From: JAJZQH01 sp041658465
GTDB taxonomy: Bacteria; UBA10199; 2-02-FULL-44-16; JAAZCA01
DNA: 14,448 bases
Reading direction: 5' to 3'
Assembly: GCA_041658465.1 (NCBI GenBank)
Contig: JBBAAC010000045.1
Span: 1 to 14,448, forward strand
The notes beneath the pieces were generated by a model. That model ran no database searches. It was not told where the DNA came from and was given only the letters and a program-made list of their open reading frames with translations. Positions 5,413 through 12,252 of the stretch are shown here, one piece after another; within the stretch, counting starts at the first letter, position 1; the number at the start of each line of letters is the position of its first letter. The translations under genes were made by a program, and so were the position numbers.

Positions 5413-7695
5413 TTACTTCTCCGGGTTCGGGTTGTCCTTCACCCAAGCATCCCATTCATCAGAGCTGATCGTGCCGTCCTTATCGCTACCATCGCTTCCG
5501 TCGATCTCGTCCGGGTTGTTCTTCTTGGCCCAGGTCTTGTACTCAGAGTCGCTCAGGACCCCGTCGTCATTTGTATCGCCGTCGATCGTCTCGGTTTTTG
5601 TATCTTCTTTTGGATCCTCTGTAGAGGTCGGCGTGCTCGCCGGGGTCTGCTGCTCGATCGGGTCATCGTACTGGACCTCCACGACATCGTCGCTGCCGTC
5701 GTCCTCCACGGGGCTGCCCTCTTCCACAAAGTAGAGGTCGCTTCCGTCGCCGCCGTCAAGGGTATATGCCAGGTCATCGAGGCTGAACGGTGTGAGAGGT
5801 AGTTCCTCGCCCCAGGTCACCTTGCCGCCATCGGCCGTCTCGCGGTGCTTGATCGAGATGTCCTCGAACCCGATCTTTCCGCCGGTCGACGCGCAGATCG
5901 ACTTGTCGATCTTGATCACCATCGTGTCCGCCTTGCCGGACTCCTGCTTTTTCACCAGCACCACGTAGATATTGCCCTCTGTATCCTGAGTGACGTAGCC
6001 CATTTCATAGCCGTCGGGCGCCACGATGTTGAGCCTGTCCGCCGGGCCATCCTTGTTGTTCGGATCCTTTGTAATGTAGACTTGGCCGTCCTTGACCTCT
6101 GCATTATAGCCGTCGCCGGTCTCGTTCGTGGCGAACGGGCCGTCGTTCACGTAGTCGTTGAGTGTGCCGTTGCCGACCGTGCCGTTCAGCGGATCGTTTA
6201 CGTCCACGCCGTCCTTGACCATCATGTTCTGCATGCCCATGATCAGGTCGTCGCCGCCGCCGCCGTAGATCGCGATGGACTGGCCCGCGTTCCCCTCATT
6301 GAGCTTGATGTTGCTGAAGTCGATGATGTCATTCTCGTCGCTGCCGTAGAAGTCGATGTGCGGGATCGTCGTGTTGGGATTCGAGTTGTCGCCAAAGCCG
6401 CCGCTGAAGAAGTCCTTGACCTTGACCTTGAACGACTCTCCGGTCTCGTTGTTGACGAAGGTTATGATGAGGTTCATGTCCGAGTCCATCTCGGCATATG
6501 CCATGTTGTAGCCTGGGGGCAGGGCGGACATGTCAAAACTGAGGTCGCCGGCGTTGCCCGAGGCGGACGTGTTCTCGATGACATACATCCCGTCCTCTTC
6601 ATTCATCTCCCAGTCTCCGCTCGGGGACTCGAACCAGCCGGAAGCCGGATCAGGCAGCTCTGTGGTGCCGTCGGCCTTCTGCTCGTTCTCGCACTCCATT
6701 ACGGAATCGCCTTTGCCCGCGCCATAAACCGTGTCGTCGTCGCCGCCCTGGCCATAGATTACGTTGGTGCCGGCGCCTGCGTAGATGGTGTCGTTGCCGC
6801 CGGAGCTCTGGTCAAAGTTGTTGCCGGAGACATAGCTGTTTGCGCCGCCAGCGCCCGGACCTTCGTCGCCAAAGATCGTGTTGGAGCCCAGGCCTCCGTC
6901 GATCGTGTCCGCGCCAAAGCCGCCCACGGCCACGTCGTCGCCGCCGCCGCACTTGATCGTATCGTCGTAGTCGGTGCCAAAGATGTAGAAGCCCTTGCCG
7001 GTGGCGGAGCCCTTGTCCACGCGGACCGCCCTCGAGGTGTCGATCGTCACCCCGTGCGTTAAGCCGCGCGCGGTGATCACGAAGTTGCCCTGCTGCATGG
7101 AGCCGTCTTTGATCACATAGGACTTCTTGGCGTCTTCCTTGCCGTCGCCGTCCTTGTCATAGCCGACCGTGAAGATCAGGTCGCGGCCGTGCGACTCCAC
7201 CGTGACGGATGTCATGTCATCCGTCATCTGGAAGCCCATCTGCGTCGGGTCCGTAGGCCTGCCGTTGTTCGGGACCTTTATCGTCCCGCCGTACTCGCCA
7301 TATTTGTCCGGGTCCGCAGTGATGACGTCCTGGCCGTACGCGTCTTCGGGGTTAGGAGTTACGCCGTTCCACTCGGGCTTCAGGTCGCGCGGATCCCAAT
7401 CGCTGGCCCCTTCGCCGGGCAGTCCGGATCCGCCGCTCATGCCCATCGTCGGCAGGAGCGCTGCCTGCGCCTTGAGGGTCATCTCTATCCTGCCGAGATT
7501 TTCGAGCGTCTTCGCATCGAGTGCTTCGAAGTATTCGCCGTTGTCGGTCTTCCACTTTTCGATCTCGGCGAGCGCCTTCTCGATCTCGGCGAGCAGCTGT
7601 GCAGTTACCGGGTCTGTCGCGGGCGTACTGGCGGCCGCACTGGGTGCAGGGCTCGCGACCTCCGTTGCCTTATAGTGTGTGTTTATCGTGCTCAT
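5413..7695 (-). CDS. Acidic RTX-like protein with EF-hand-like C-terminus, unknown function
   Basis: This protein has 760 residues and no Sec signal peptide. Residues 1-10 (MSTINTHYKA) resemble the start of the 792-aa neighbour, followed by an Ala/Ser/Pro/Thr-rich linker. Residues 27-80 are helical, possibly coiled coil. A beta-rich domain at about 130-235 includes DKDGDGKED. Tandem RTX-type nonapeptides lie at 240-275 (GTDYDDTIK, CGGGDDVAV, GGFGADTID, GGLGSNTIF) and 298-333. Further blocks occur near 450-487 (GGGGDDLIMG) and 646-656. These repeats normally bind calcium and fold as beta-rolls. After a Thr/Pro/Glu linker, residues 707-718 make a full EF-hand loop (DTNDDGVLSDSE); a second near 736-747 has Gly at position 1. 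RTX proteins are usually exported without an N-terminal Sec signal, but no exporter lies in the window. It has its own sigma-54 promoter and an AAGAGG ribosome site. Confidence 0.85.
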   Translation of the reverse strand: MSTINTHYKATEVASPAPSAAASTPATDPVTAQLLAEIEKALAEIEKWKTDNGEYFEALDAKTLENLGRIEMTLKAQAALLPTMGMSGGSGLPGEGASDWDPRDLKPEWNGVTPNPEDAYGQDVITADPDKYGEYGGTIKVPNNGRPTDPTQMGFQMTDDMTSVTVESHGRDLIFTVGYDKDGDGKEDAKKSYVIKDGSMQQGNFVITARGLTHGVTIDTSRAVRVDKGSATGKGFYIFGTDYDDTIKCGGGDDVAVGGFGADTIDGGLGSNTIFGDEGPGAGGANSYVSGNNFDQSSGGNDTIYAGAGTNVIYGQGGDDDTVYGAGKGDSVMECENEQKADGTTELPDPASGWFESPSGDWEMNEEDGMYVIENTSASGNAGDLSFDMSALPPGYNMAYAEMDSDMNLIITFVNNETGESFKVKVKDFFSGGFGDNSNPNTTIPHIDFYGSDENDIIDFSNIKLNEGNAGQSIAIYGGGGDDLIMGMQNMMVKDGVDVNDPLNGTVGNGTLNDYVNDGPFATNETGDGYNAEVKDGQVYITKDPNNKDGPADRLNIVAPDGYEMGYVTQDTEGNIYVVLVKKQESGKADTMVIKIDKSICASTGGKIGFEDISIKHRETADGGKVTWGEELPLTPFSLDDLAYTLDGGDGSDLYFVEEGSPVEDDGSDDVVEVQYDDPIEQQTPASTPTSTEDPKEDTKTETIDGDTNDDGVLSDSEYKTWAKKNNPDEIDGSDGSDKDGTISSDEWDAWVKDNPNPEK

Positions 7696-7733
7696 AAATC
7701 GCCTCTTGGATTAGTCCTTCCGAAGGCTATTAT

Positions 7734-7750
7734 TGCAATATCTTTGCCAA
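7734..7750 (-). promoter_or_regulatory. Sigma-54 promoter of the 760-aa gene
   Basis: On the minus strand the site reads TTGGCAAAGATATTGCA. GG (-24) and GC (-12) are separated by the required 10 bases, and the flanks match the RpoN consensus TTGGCACGNNNNTTGCA except at two positions. Transcription would begin about 27 bases before the ATG. The enhancer-binding protein is not identifiable here. Confidence 0.8.
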
Positions 7751-7875
7751 CTTCCCCTCTTGACCGGGCGTTGTAACTATATGATATACTTGAATATTAT
7801 AGGGTGGTAAAAACGGATCGTCGAACCTGGCCGACTATTATGTGGAATATGGTCCGGAAACGGGGTGGATAGTCA

Positions 7876-7894
7876 CCAGGCTTATCCAGCCTGG
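7876..7894 (-). other. Short hairpin over the stop codon of the 792-aa gene
   Basis: CCAGGC (7876-7881) pairs with GCCTGG (7889-7894) across a 7-base loop that contains the stop codon. No T-tract follows on the minus strand, so it is not a convincing intrinsic terminator. It could stabilise the transcript end or slow polymerase. Confidence 0.3.
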
Positions 7895-10260
7895 TCCTGG
7901 TTGATCGCGTTACTTTCTTCAGTTATCTGCTCGCCTTCGTTCGCGGCTTCATTGTAGTCGCCGAACATCGCGCCAAAGAATGCGTCCACGTCTTCCGCAT
8001 TCTTGGTGGAAGAGGGCATTTCGCTTTCCAGGTCAGCGCCTTCGAGCACGCCGTCCAGGTCCGGGACCTTGGTGAACTCGTCCTCCCACTCCTTATGGGC
8101 ATCGGTCCATGGGCCCATGATGCCGTTATCGATGTCAAACTCTAAATCGCTGCCTGAGTGGGCCTCGGGCGAGCCGTCGGTCACGTCATAGTCGCCAGGA
8201 TTGCCGTATCTGGCCGTGCCGCCGCCCACGATCTCGTAGTAGTCGTCGTGCATAGCAGGGTCCTCTGCCGTGATTTGCTCGGTCGTATCCTTCTTCAGGG
8301 TGTCCTGTATCTTATTCTCATCCGGGTTATAGATCGCCGTGTTGCCGCCCTCGACGTGGACAAAGTTCTTTACGTTCGGGCTCTTGGCCGACGTACCCAC
8401 GCCGCCGGTCTTGCCTGGCTGGTTGCGCAGCAGGATGAAGTTCTGGTCGTCATCGCTCAAGCCCTTGCCCCATACCGCGGATGCGCCCTGTATGTAGTTG
8501 TTTCCCTTGCCGAATACCACGAAGTCGTTGCCCGTCTTGGTATCCACGAAGTTGTTGTACATCGGCTGATCGTATCCCATCTCCTCGAGGTTCTTGGGCA
8601 TGTGGTCTTTGGCATATTGCGAGAACTCGTCCACGCCAGAGGTCATGATCAGGTCGTTTGCCTCTGAACCCTTGATGTCGCCGCGCAGCCCGGTGAGGAA
8701 GATGCCTGTAGCATAGGTCTTGAGCGGGCTGCCTTCAGGCGGCTTGTCCTCAGGCCCCAGATAGCGGTCTGTGTACGAGCCGTAGGCATACTCTCCCGTG
8801 TCAAAGTCCTTCGGGTCTTCTTCTACCCACTCCTGTTTCGTGGCATCCCACTTCGTGGACACGTAGCTCTTCTGGGTGAACTGGCCGATATTCTCGTTGA
8901 ACGCGCGGTCTCCCTGGTCGGTCCCTGGCCCTGTCATGTTGCCCAGCGCGCTCGTATCGGTGAGTATGTGGCGGCCGGTGGATATGTACTTGGAGGCGTC
9001 GACTATGACGGGGCTTACGCGCTGTCCCTCGCCGTTGAGCGACATGCCGTGCATTGCAAAACCGACGCTGGATAAAGCCACGTATGACTTGCCGCTGTCC
9101 AGCATCGTAGCCGCAGGACCGGAACCCTCGAATCCATCGATGCGTATCCGCATGATGATGTTGTGATCCTTGTCCTGGAACTCGACTATCGTATTATAGA
9201 GCTTTGCCTCAGGATGGCCCGACAGGCTGCCGATCTCCTCAGATTTAACGACTACCTTGGCGACCTGGACCTGCACGTACTGGGAGAGGTCATCGGGCAC
9301 GTTCTGTTTGATGCCGCCGTTCGCTGTGAATTCGGCTGGTTGCATCACCTGATGCCCGTCTTTGTAATCCATTGCCGCCTTGCTATCTGCAAAGCCCTCT
9401 GGATCTCGTTTCACCCAGATGGATTCGGGGACGCCGATATCTATCGGTGCGCCGAAATTGTTATTATTGTTCTGGAGCGCGCTCTCCTTGAGCTTGAGGT
9501 AGAGCTCGGCGTCGTCCTTGGGCGTGCCAAAGGCCTGGTCCTTTGTGATCTTCTCCATAGTGTCACTGGCGAAGAGTTCAGGCACATATTCAGGGTCAAT
9601 TATCGGCGGAGGGACCGCCTTCTTGCTTATAGGGTCGACCAGGACCTCCGTGCCGTCATCGTTCGTATGGACGTAGTAGGAGCCTCCTACGTTGGGGCGG
9701 CCTATCCAGTGGTCGTTGTTGAGGTCCTTACATGACTTCTGTTCCTGAATCCAGGTGGCTTGCTGCTTGTCCGCCTGCTTTGAGATCTCGACCCGCTGTT
9801 CGTTGCACTTTGCGATTGACTGTACGGCCAGCGGCCTGCGCTTTGTAAGCGACTGCGCCTCTGCGGCATTGAGGGTGCCTGAGGCCAGGGCGTCGTCGAT
9901 CTGCTTCAGTAAGGTGTTGAGATCCACTATTGCTAGCTCATATTTCTTTGCAGCCTGATCCAAGTAGTTGATTATATCGGGTTTTGCAGCTATCAGCTCA
10001 GCCAGTGTAGGTGGAAAGGTGGATAGCCATGCGTCCATCGAGTTGTCCGGAGCGTCTGCGCCAGGCGTGCCGGTGAGATTGTAGTCGTCCAACGCGCTGG
10101 AGCTATCTGTGCCAGTGGTCTGAGCCTTGCCGCCGGAGAGCGGAGAATCTTCAAAAATATCGTCAATTCCGCCTGGATCGGTCTGCGCAGCAGAGCCCTC
10201 AGGGACGCCGCTGTCGCCGAGCGTATTTACCTTATAATGTATACTGTTCACAGGTGACAT
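7882..10260 (-). CDS. Acidic multidomain protein with degenerate RTX-like motifs, unknown function
   Basis: This protein has 792 residues with no Sec signal and no membrane segment. It begins MSPVNSIHYKVNT, similar to MSTINTHYKATE of the 760-aa protein, followed by a Ser/Asp/Gly-rich linker to about residue 75. Residues 84-176 are helical and end in KCNEQRVEISKQADKQQ then WIQEQ, which resembles the C-terminus of the 215-aa neighbour. Residues 185-520 look mostly beta. RTX-like degenerate repeats occur at 524-546 (GLRGDIKGSEANDLIMTSG) and 573-592 (TKTGNDFVVFGKGNNYIQG). The last 100 residues are very acidic. The layout (N-terminal tag, helical stretch, beta domain, Gly/Asp repeats, acidic tail) parallels the 760-aa protein, so the two are probably distant paralogues. 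ATG follows GAGGT at a suitable distance. A sigma-54 promoter lies just upstream. Function unknown; an exported or surface protein is a reasonable inference. Confidence 0.82.
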   Translation of the reverse strand: MSPVNSIHYKVNTLGDSGVPEGSAAQTDPGGIDDIFEDSPLSGGKAQTTGTDSSSALDDYNLTGTPGADAPDNSMDAWLSTFPPTLAELIAAKPDIINYLDQAAKKYELAIVDLNTLLKQIDDALASGTLNAAEAQSLTKRRPLAVQSIAKCNEQRVEISKQADKQQATWIQEQKSCKDLNNDHWIGRPNVGGSYYVHTNDDGTEVLVDPISKKAVPPPIIDPEYVPELFASDTMEKITKDQAFGTPKDDAELYLKLKESALQNNNNNFGAPIDIGVPESIWVKRDPEGFADSKAAMDYKDGHQVMQPAEFTANGGIKQNVPDDLSQYVQVQVAKVVVKSEEIGSLSGHPEAKLYNTIVEFQDKDHNIIMRIRIDGFEGSGPAATMLDSGKSYVALSSVGFAMHGMSLNGEGQRVSPVIVDASKYISTGRHILTDTSALGNMTGPGTDQGDRAFNENIGQFTQKSYVSTKWDATKQEWVEEDPKDFDTGEYAYGSYTDRYLGPEDKPPEGSPLKTYATGIFLTGLRGDIKGSEANDLIMTSGVDEFSQYAKDHMPKNLEEMGYDQPMYNNFVDTKTGNDFVVFGKGNNYIQGASAVWGKGLSDDDQNFILLRNQPGKTGGVGTSAKSPNVKNFVHVEGGNTAIYNPDENKIQDTLKKDTTEQITAEDPAMHDDYYEIVGGGTARYGNPGDYDVTDGSPEAHSGSDLEFDIDNGIMGPWTDAHKEWEDEFTKVPDLDGVLEGADLESEMPSSTKNAEDVDAFFGAMFGDYNEAANEGEQITEESNAINQDQAG

Positions 10261-10290
10261 AGAGACCTCGTAGTTTTCATCACCTTATGA

Positions 10291-10307
10291 TGCAAGATCT
10301 CTGCCAA
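10291..10307 (-). promoter_or_regulatory. Sigma-54 promoter of the 792-aa gene
   Basis: On the minus strand the site reads TTGGCAGAGATCTTGCA, with GG and GC exactly 10 bases apart. It differs from the 760-aa gene's promoter at only two positions, both in the central spacer. The expected start point is about 19 bases before the ATG, leaving just enough room for the GAGGT ribosome site. Confidence 0.82.
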
Positions 10308-10435
10308 AAGGGATTTCTTGGACAAGCATCGCAAGCTATTGATATTAAAAATAATAATTGGCATTTAGAGTTTTACTCCATCATATCGTCGATTAACTGT
10401 GTGGAGTTTCCAGCCTGGCTTGGGGGGGCGAGTCA

Positions 10436-11083
10436 TCAGGCGTCTGACTGTTCCTTGTTGAGCCAGGCGAATTCATCTTCCTTGATCTGCTGATTGCGGC
10501 AGTTGATGGCATCGCCCAGCTGCTGGCGGCAATTGGCCAGTGCCTCATTCAGCTTCTTTTCATAGGACTGCATGGACCTGATCTCCGTGGCAGTCATGTT
10601 GCATACCCTATCACTCTTGAGCGATCTCTTTGCGGTCGTGAGCATCTTGATCAGGACCTTTTCGAGGGCGGAATAACGCTGTACAACGGGCCGCATGGGC
10701 ACGTTGAGCATGTTATGGCCATCCAGGATATCCTTGCGCAAATCAGGAATAACGGGGATATCGCCGTTGATATCCCTCCCGACATTTTCTTTGGTATCGC
10801 CGATACTCGCATATGCACTCAGGATATTCTGGATCTTGTCGTAATATGTAAGCTTGCGAATAGGCTTATTTTCAGCTGCATCCATCATCTCGCCGATGAC
10901 GCCCTCTGCGATAGGCTCCGCCTTGGCCTTATTGCCCGCAACGAGCCCCTTATATGCATTGGAACCGGCCTCTGCGTAGGAATCAGAGATCCCCTGCGAC
11001 TTGGACTTTTGCTCGGACGCAGGCTTGGCAGCGTATGGTTCGGTAATATATTGTATTTTCGATGTAGGCGCCGTCTTTGTCAT
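10436..11083 (-). CDS. Helical protein sharing a domain with the 792-aa neighbour, unknown function
   Basis: This protein has 215 residues and no signal peptide or membrane segment. The N-terminus MTKTAPTSKIQYITE recalls the HYK motif at the start of the two larger proteins, but less closely. Residues 20-60 are Lys/Ala/Glu/Ser-rich. Residues 130-211 are predominantly helical and may form a hairpin or coiled coil, with cysteines at 161, 185 and 195. The segment from MTATEIRSMQSYEKK to FAWLNKEQ aligns by eye with residues 129-174 of the 792-aa protein. The gene follows the 96-aa gene by 25 bases and has its own AAGGA ribosome site. No promoter is visible in the gap, so it is probably cotranscribed from the sigma-54 promoter at 11454-11470. 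It could be a partner, chaperone or co-secreted protein; none can be chosen from sequence. Confidence 0.8.
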   Translation of the reverse strand: MTKTAPTSKIQYITEPYAAKPASEQKSKSQGISDSYAEAGSNAYKGLVAGNKAKAEPIAEGVIGEMMDAAENKPIRKLTYYDKIQNILSAYASIGDTKENVGRDINGDIPVIPDLRKDILDGHNMLNVPMRPVVQRYSALEKVLIKMLTTAKRSLKSDRVCNMTATEIRSMQSYEKKLNEALANCRQQLGDAINCRNQQIKEDEFAWLNKEQSDA

Positions 11084-11108
11084 AATTCGTTCCTTAATTC
11101 ACCCTGGT

Positions 11109-11399
11109 TCACAAAGTTTTAAGGAATTCTATTGCCTCGTTAAGTTCATGTTTTATCTGATCAATTCCCTTCACTTCAGCGTAGCCATCTATCAGGTTGA
11201 GTAGGGTGCGCTTCTTCTGCAGCGAATCCAGGAGCAGCGATGGATCAATATTTGCCTTTGAGATGCCCTCGGCGTCTTTTGGTGCAGCCGCCTCAGCCGA
11301 TACCTTTATAATCCGTTTTTCCTCGTCCTTGTGATCGAGCTCGCGCATGATCGTGAGGATATCGGTCGTCGAAGAAGTATTTATATTTTCCGTGCTCAT
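11109..11399 (-). CDS. Small helical protein, first gene of the sigma-54 block, unknown function
   Basis: This 96-residue protein starts MSTENINTSSTTD. A longer start at 11447 is possible by frame, but it lies upstream of the transcription start predicted from the sigma-54 promoter. The start at 11399 also has AGGAAGG at a good distance, so I choose it. The N-terminus is Ser/Thr/Asn-rich, followed by a helix (DILTIMRELDHKDEEKRI), an Ala/Pro-rich linker and a helical hairpin (about 53-96) ending EAIEFLKTL. It has no cysteine, signal peptide or membrane segment. Its size and helical character would suit a chaperone, adaptor or small structural subunit of an export apparatus, but I see no diagnostic motif. 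It is followed after 25 bases by the 215-aa gene. Confidence 0.75.
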   Translation of the reverse strand: MSTENINTSSTTDILTIMRELDHKDEEKRIIKVSAEAAAPKDAEGISKANIDPSLLLDSLQKKRTLLNLIDGYAEVKGIDQIKHELNEAIEFLKTL

Positions 11400-11453
11400 C
11401 TTCAATCTGCCTTCCTGGTGGCGAATGCATACCGGGCCACCGGACATTATATA

Positions 11454-11470
11454 TGCAAGAGCGTTGCCAT
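11454..11470 (-). promoter_or_regulatory. Sigma-54 promoter of the 96-aa/215-aa operon
   Basis: On the minus strand the site reads ATGGCAACGCTCTTGCA, with -24 GG and -12 GC separated by exactly 10 bases and a full CTTGCA half shared with the 792-aa promoter. Transcription would start near 11442, about 43 bases before the chosen ATG. AT-rich DNA upstream (11485-11550) could hold activator sites or assist bending. Confidence 0.78.
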
Positions 11471-11606
11471 CGAGACGGTGCGCGAATTTTTTAGTTTATT
11501 AGTTTGAATTTCGGTGAGTTAAAAAGAATTGGTCATGTGTTACTATAAGTAGGGACTGTGACGAAATGGTGGAAACAGGTACTGGAATGGGGAGCGGATT
11601 CTCCAG

Positions 11607-12245
11607 TTATTCCTTGGTCTCAAGCTTTGAGGCCATCTCTCTCAGTCGCCTGATCTGGTTGAGGAGCTGATCGAGCTGATCCCTGTTTTGGATCGCAGAA
11701 GCGCGCTTGCGGCGCTTTGTGCCTACCATTGCAAGGGCCTGCTGGGTAAGTTTGTCGACTTCCCGGACTATGGCAGCTGCGGATGGGAGGCGCTCAGGCG
11801 AGGCGGCGCGACCTTTGCGCAATCCTGGGCCTCCTCGTCCCGCGCCCTTTGACTTGAAGTGTCTTGCCAGCAGGGTGGGGAGGTTATCCAGTGTTTCGCG
11901 AGTTTTGACGAGATACTCCGTGGCGCCTTTCTTGATCAGCTCTGCCGCGAGGCGCTCGTCCCCTCGGCCGGATATGACTATGATCGGCGTGCCCTCGGCA
12001 AGGCGTGCGATCCGGGAGATCGCATCAGTGACAGGCGTCTCCCGGATCACCGCTCCTGTGAGTATAAGATCGTAATGCGATTGGCCGGCAAATTCGAGGC
12101 CGTCCTTAACCGTATCCACGGTGTGGATTACAATCGGCGCAAAATGACGGTCGAGTACCTCGGTGAGGATCTCGGCATGATGCAGGTTGTCCTCTATTAT
12201 GAGGACGTAACGCGGCCTGGCTGACTTGGCGCGTGATCCGGCCAT
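11607..12245 (-). CDS. Receiver-domain protein lacking the phospho-acceptor aspartate
   Basis: This protein has 212 residues from ATG 12245, with GAGGT overlapping the metK stop codon. A longer frame to 12464 exists but lies wholly inside metK and has low-complexity Ser/Arg content. Residues 12-120 form a CheY-like receiver: YVLIIEDN (acidic pair E18, D19), strand YDLIL (58-62), IIVISG with S92 and EYLVK with K114. At the position that should hold the phosphorylated Asp the protein has T63-G64 followed by AVIRE, so normal phosphotransfer is not possible. Residues 120-212 are basic and then helical (LDQLLNQIRRLREMASKLETKE), perhaps a coiled-coil output or dimer region; no known DNA-binding domain is seen. 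It lies 7 bases after metK and is probably cotranscribed. It is a likely pseudo-receiver acting through protein contacts; the target is unknown. Confidence 0.88.
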   Translation of the reverse strand: MAGSRAKSARPRYVLIIEDNLHHAEILTEVLDRHFAPIVIHTVDTVKDGLEFAGQSHYDLILTGAVIRETPVTDAISRIARLAEGTPIIVISGRGDERLAAELIKKGATEYLVKTRETLDNLPTLLARHFKSKGAGRGGPGLRKGRAASPERLPSAAAIVREVDKLTQQALAMVGTKRRKRASAIQNRDQLDQLLNQIRRLREMASKLETKE

Positions 12246-12252
12246 TCGAACC

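Noticed and set aside
5845..7062. Long plus-strand open frame of 405 codons opposite the 760-aa gene
   Set aside because: It lies entirely antisense to a gene with clear RTX and EF-hand motifs. Its composition (Val/Ala/Asp/His/Arg-rich, no domains) is what the reverse complement of GC-biased codons gives, and it has no ribosome site.
7189..9735. Other plus-strand open frames opposite the 760-aa and 792-aa genes (for example 7189-7776, 8158-8667, 9163-9735)
   Set aside because: They are antisense shadows without ribosome sites, motifs or signal peptides. The minus-strand genes have promoters, ribosome sites and recognisable repeats.
11582..11606. Hairpin after the receiver-protein stop (CTGGA...TCCAG) as a terminator
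   Set aside because: The stem is about five pairs with a large loop and no T-tract follows on the minus strand.
7751..11606. A shared activator binding site upstream of the three sigma-54 promoters (for example ATCGTCGA or GGTGG-AAAC-like words)
   Set aside because: Short words are shared between two of the three regions, but none occurs in all three at a similar distance, so chance is likely without a genome-wide comparison.
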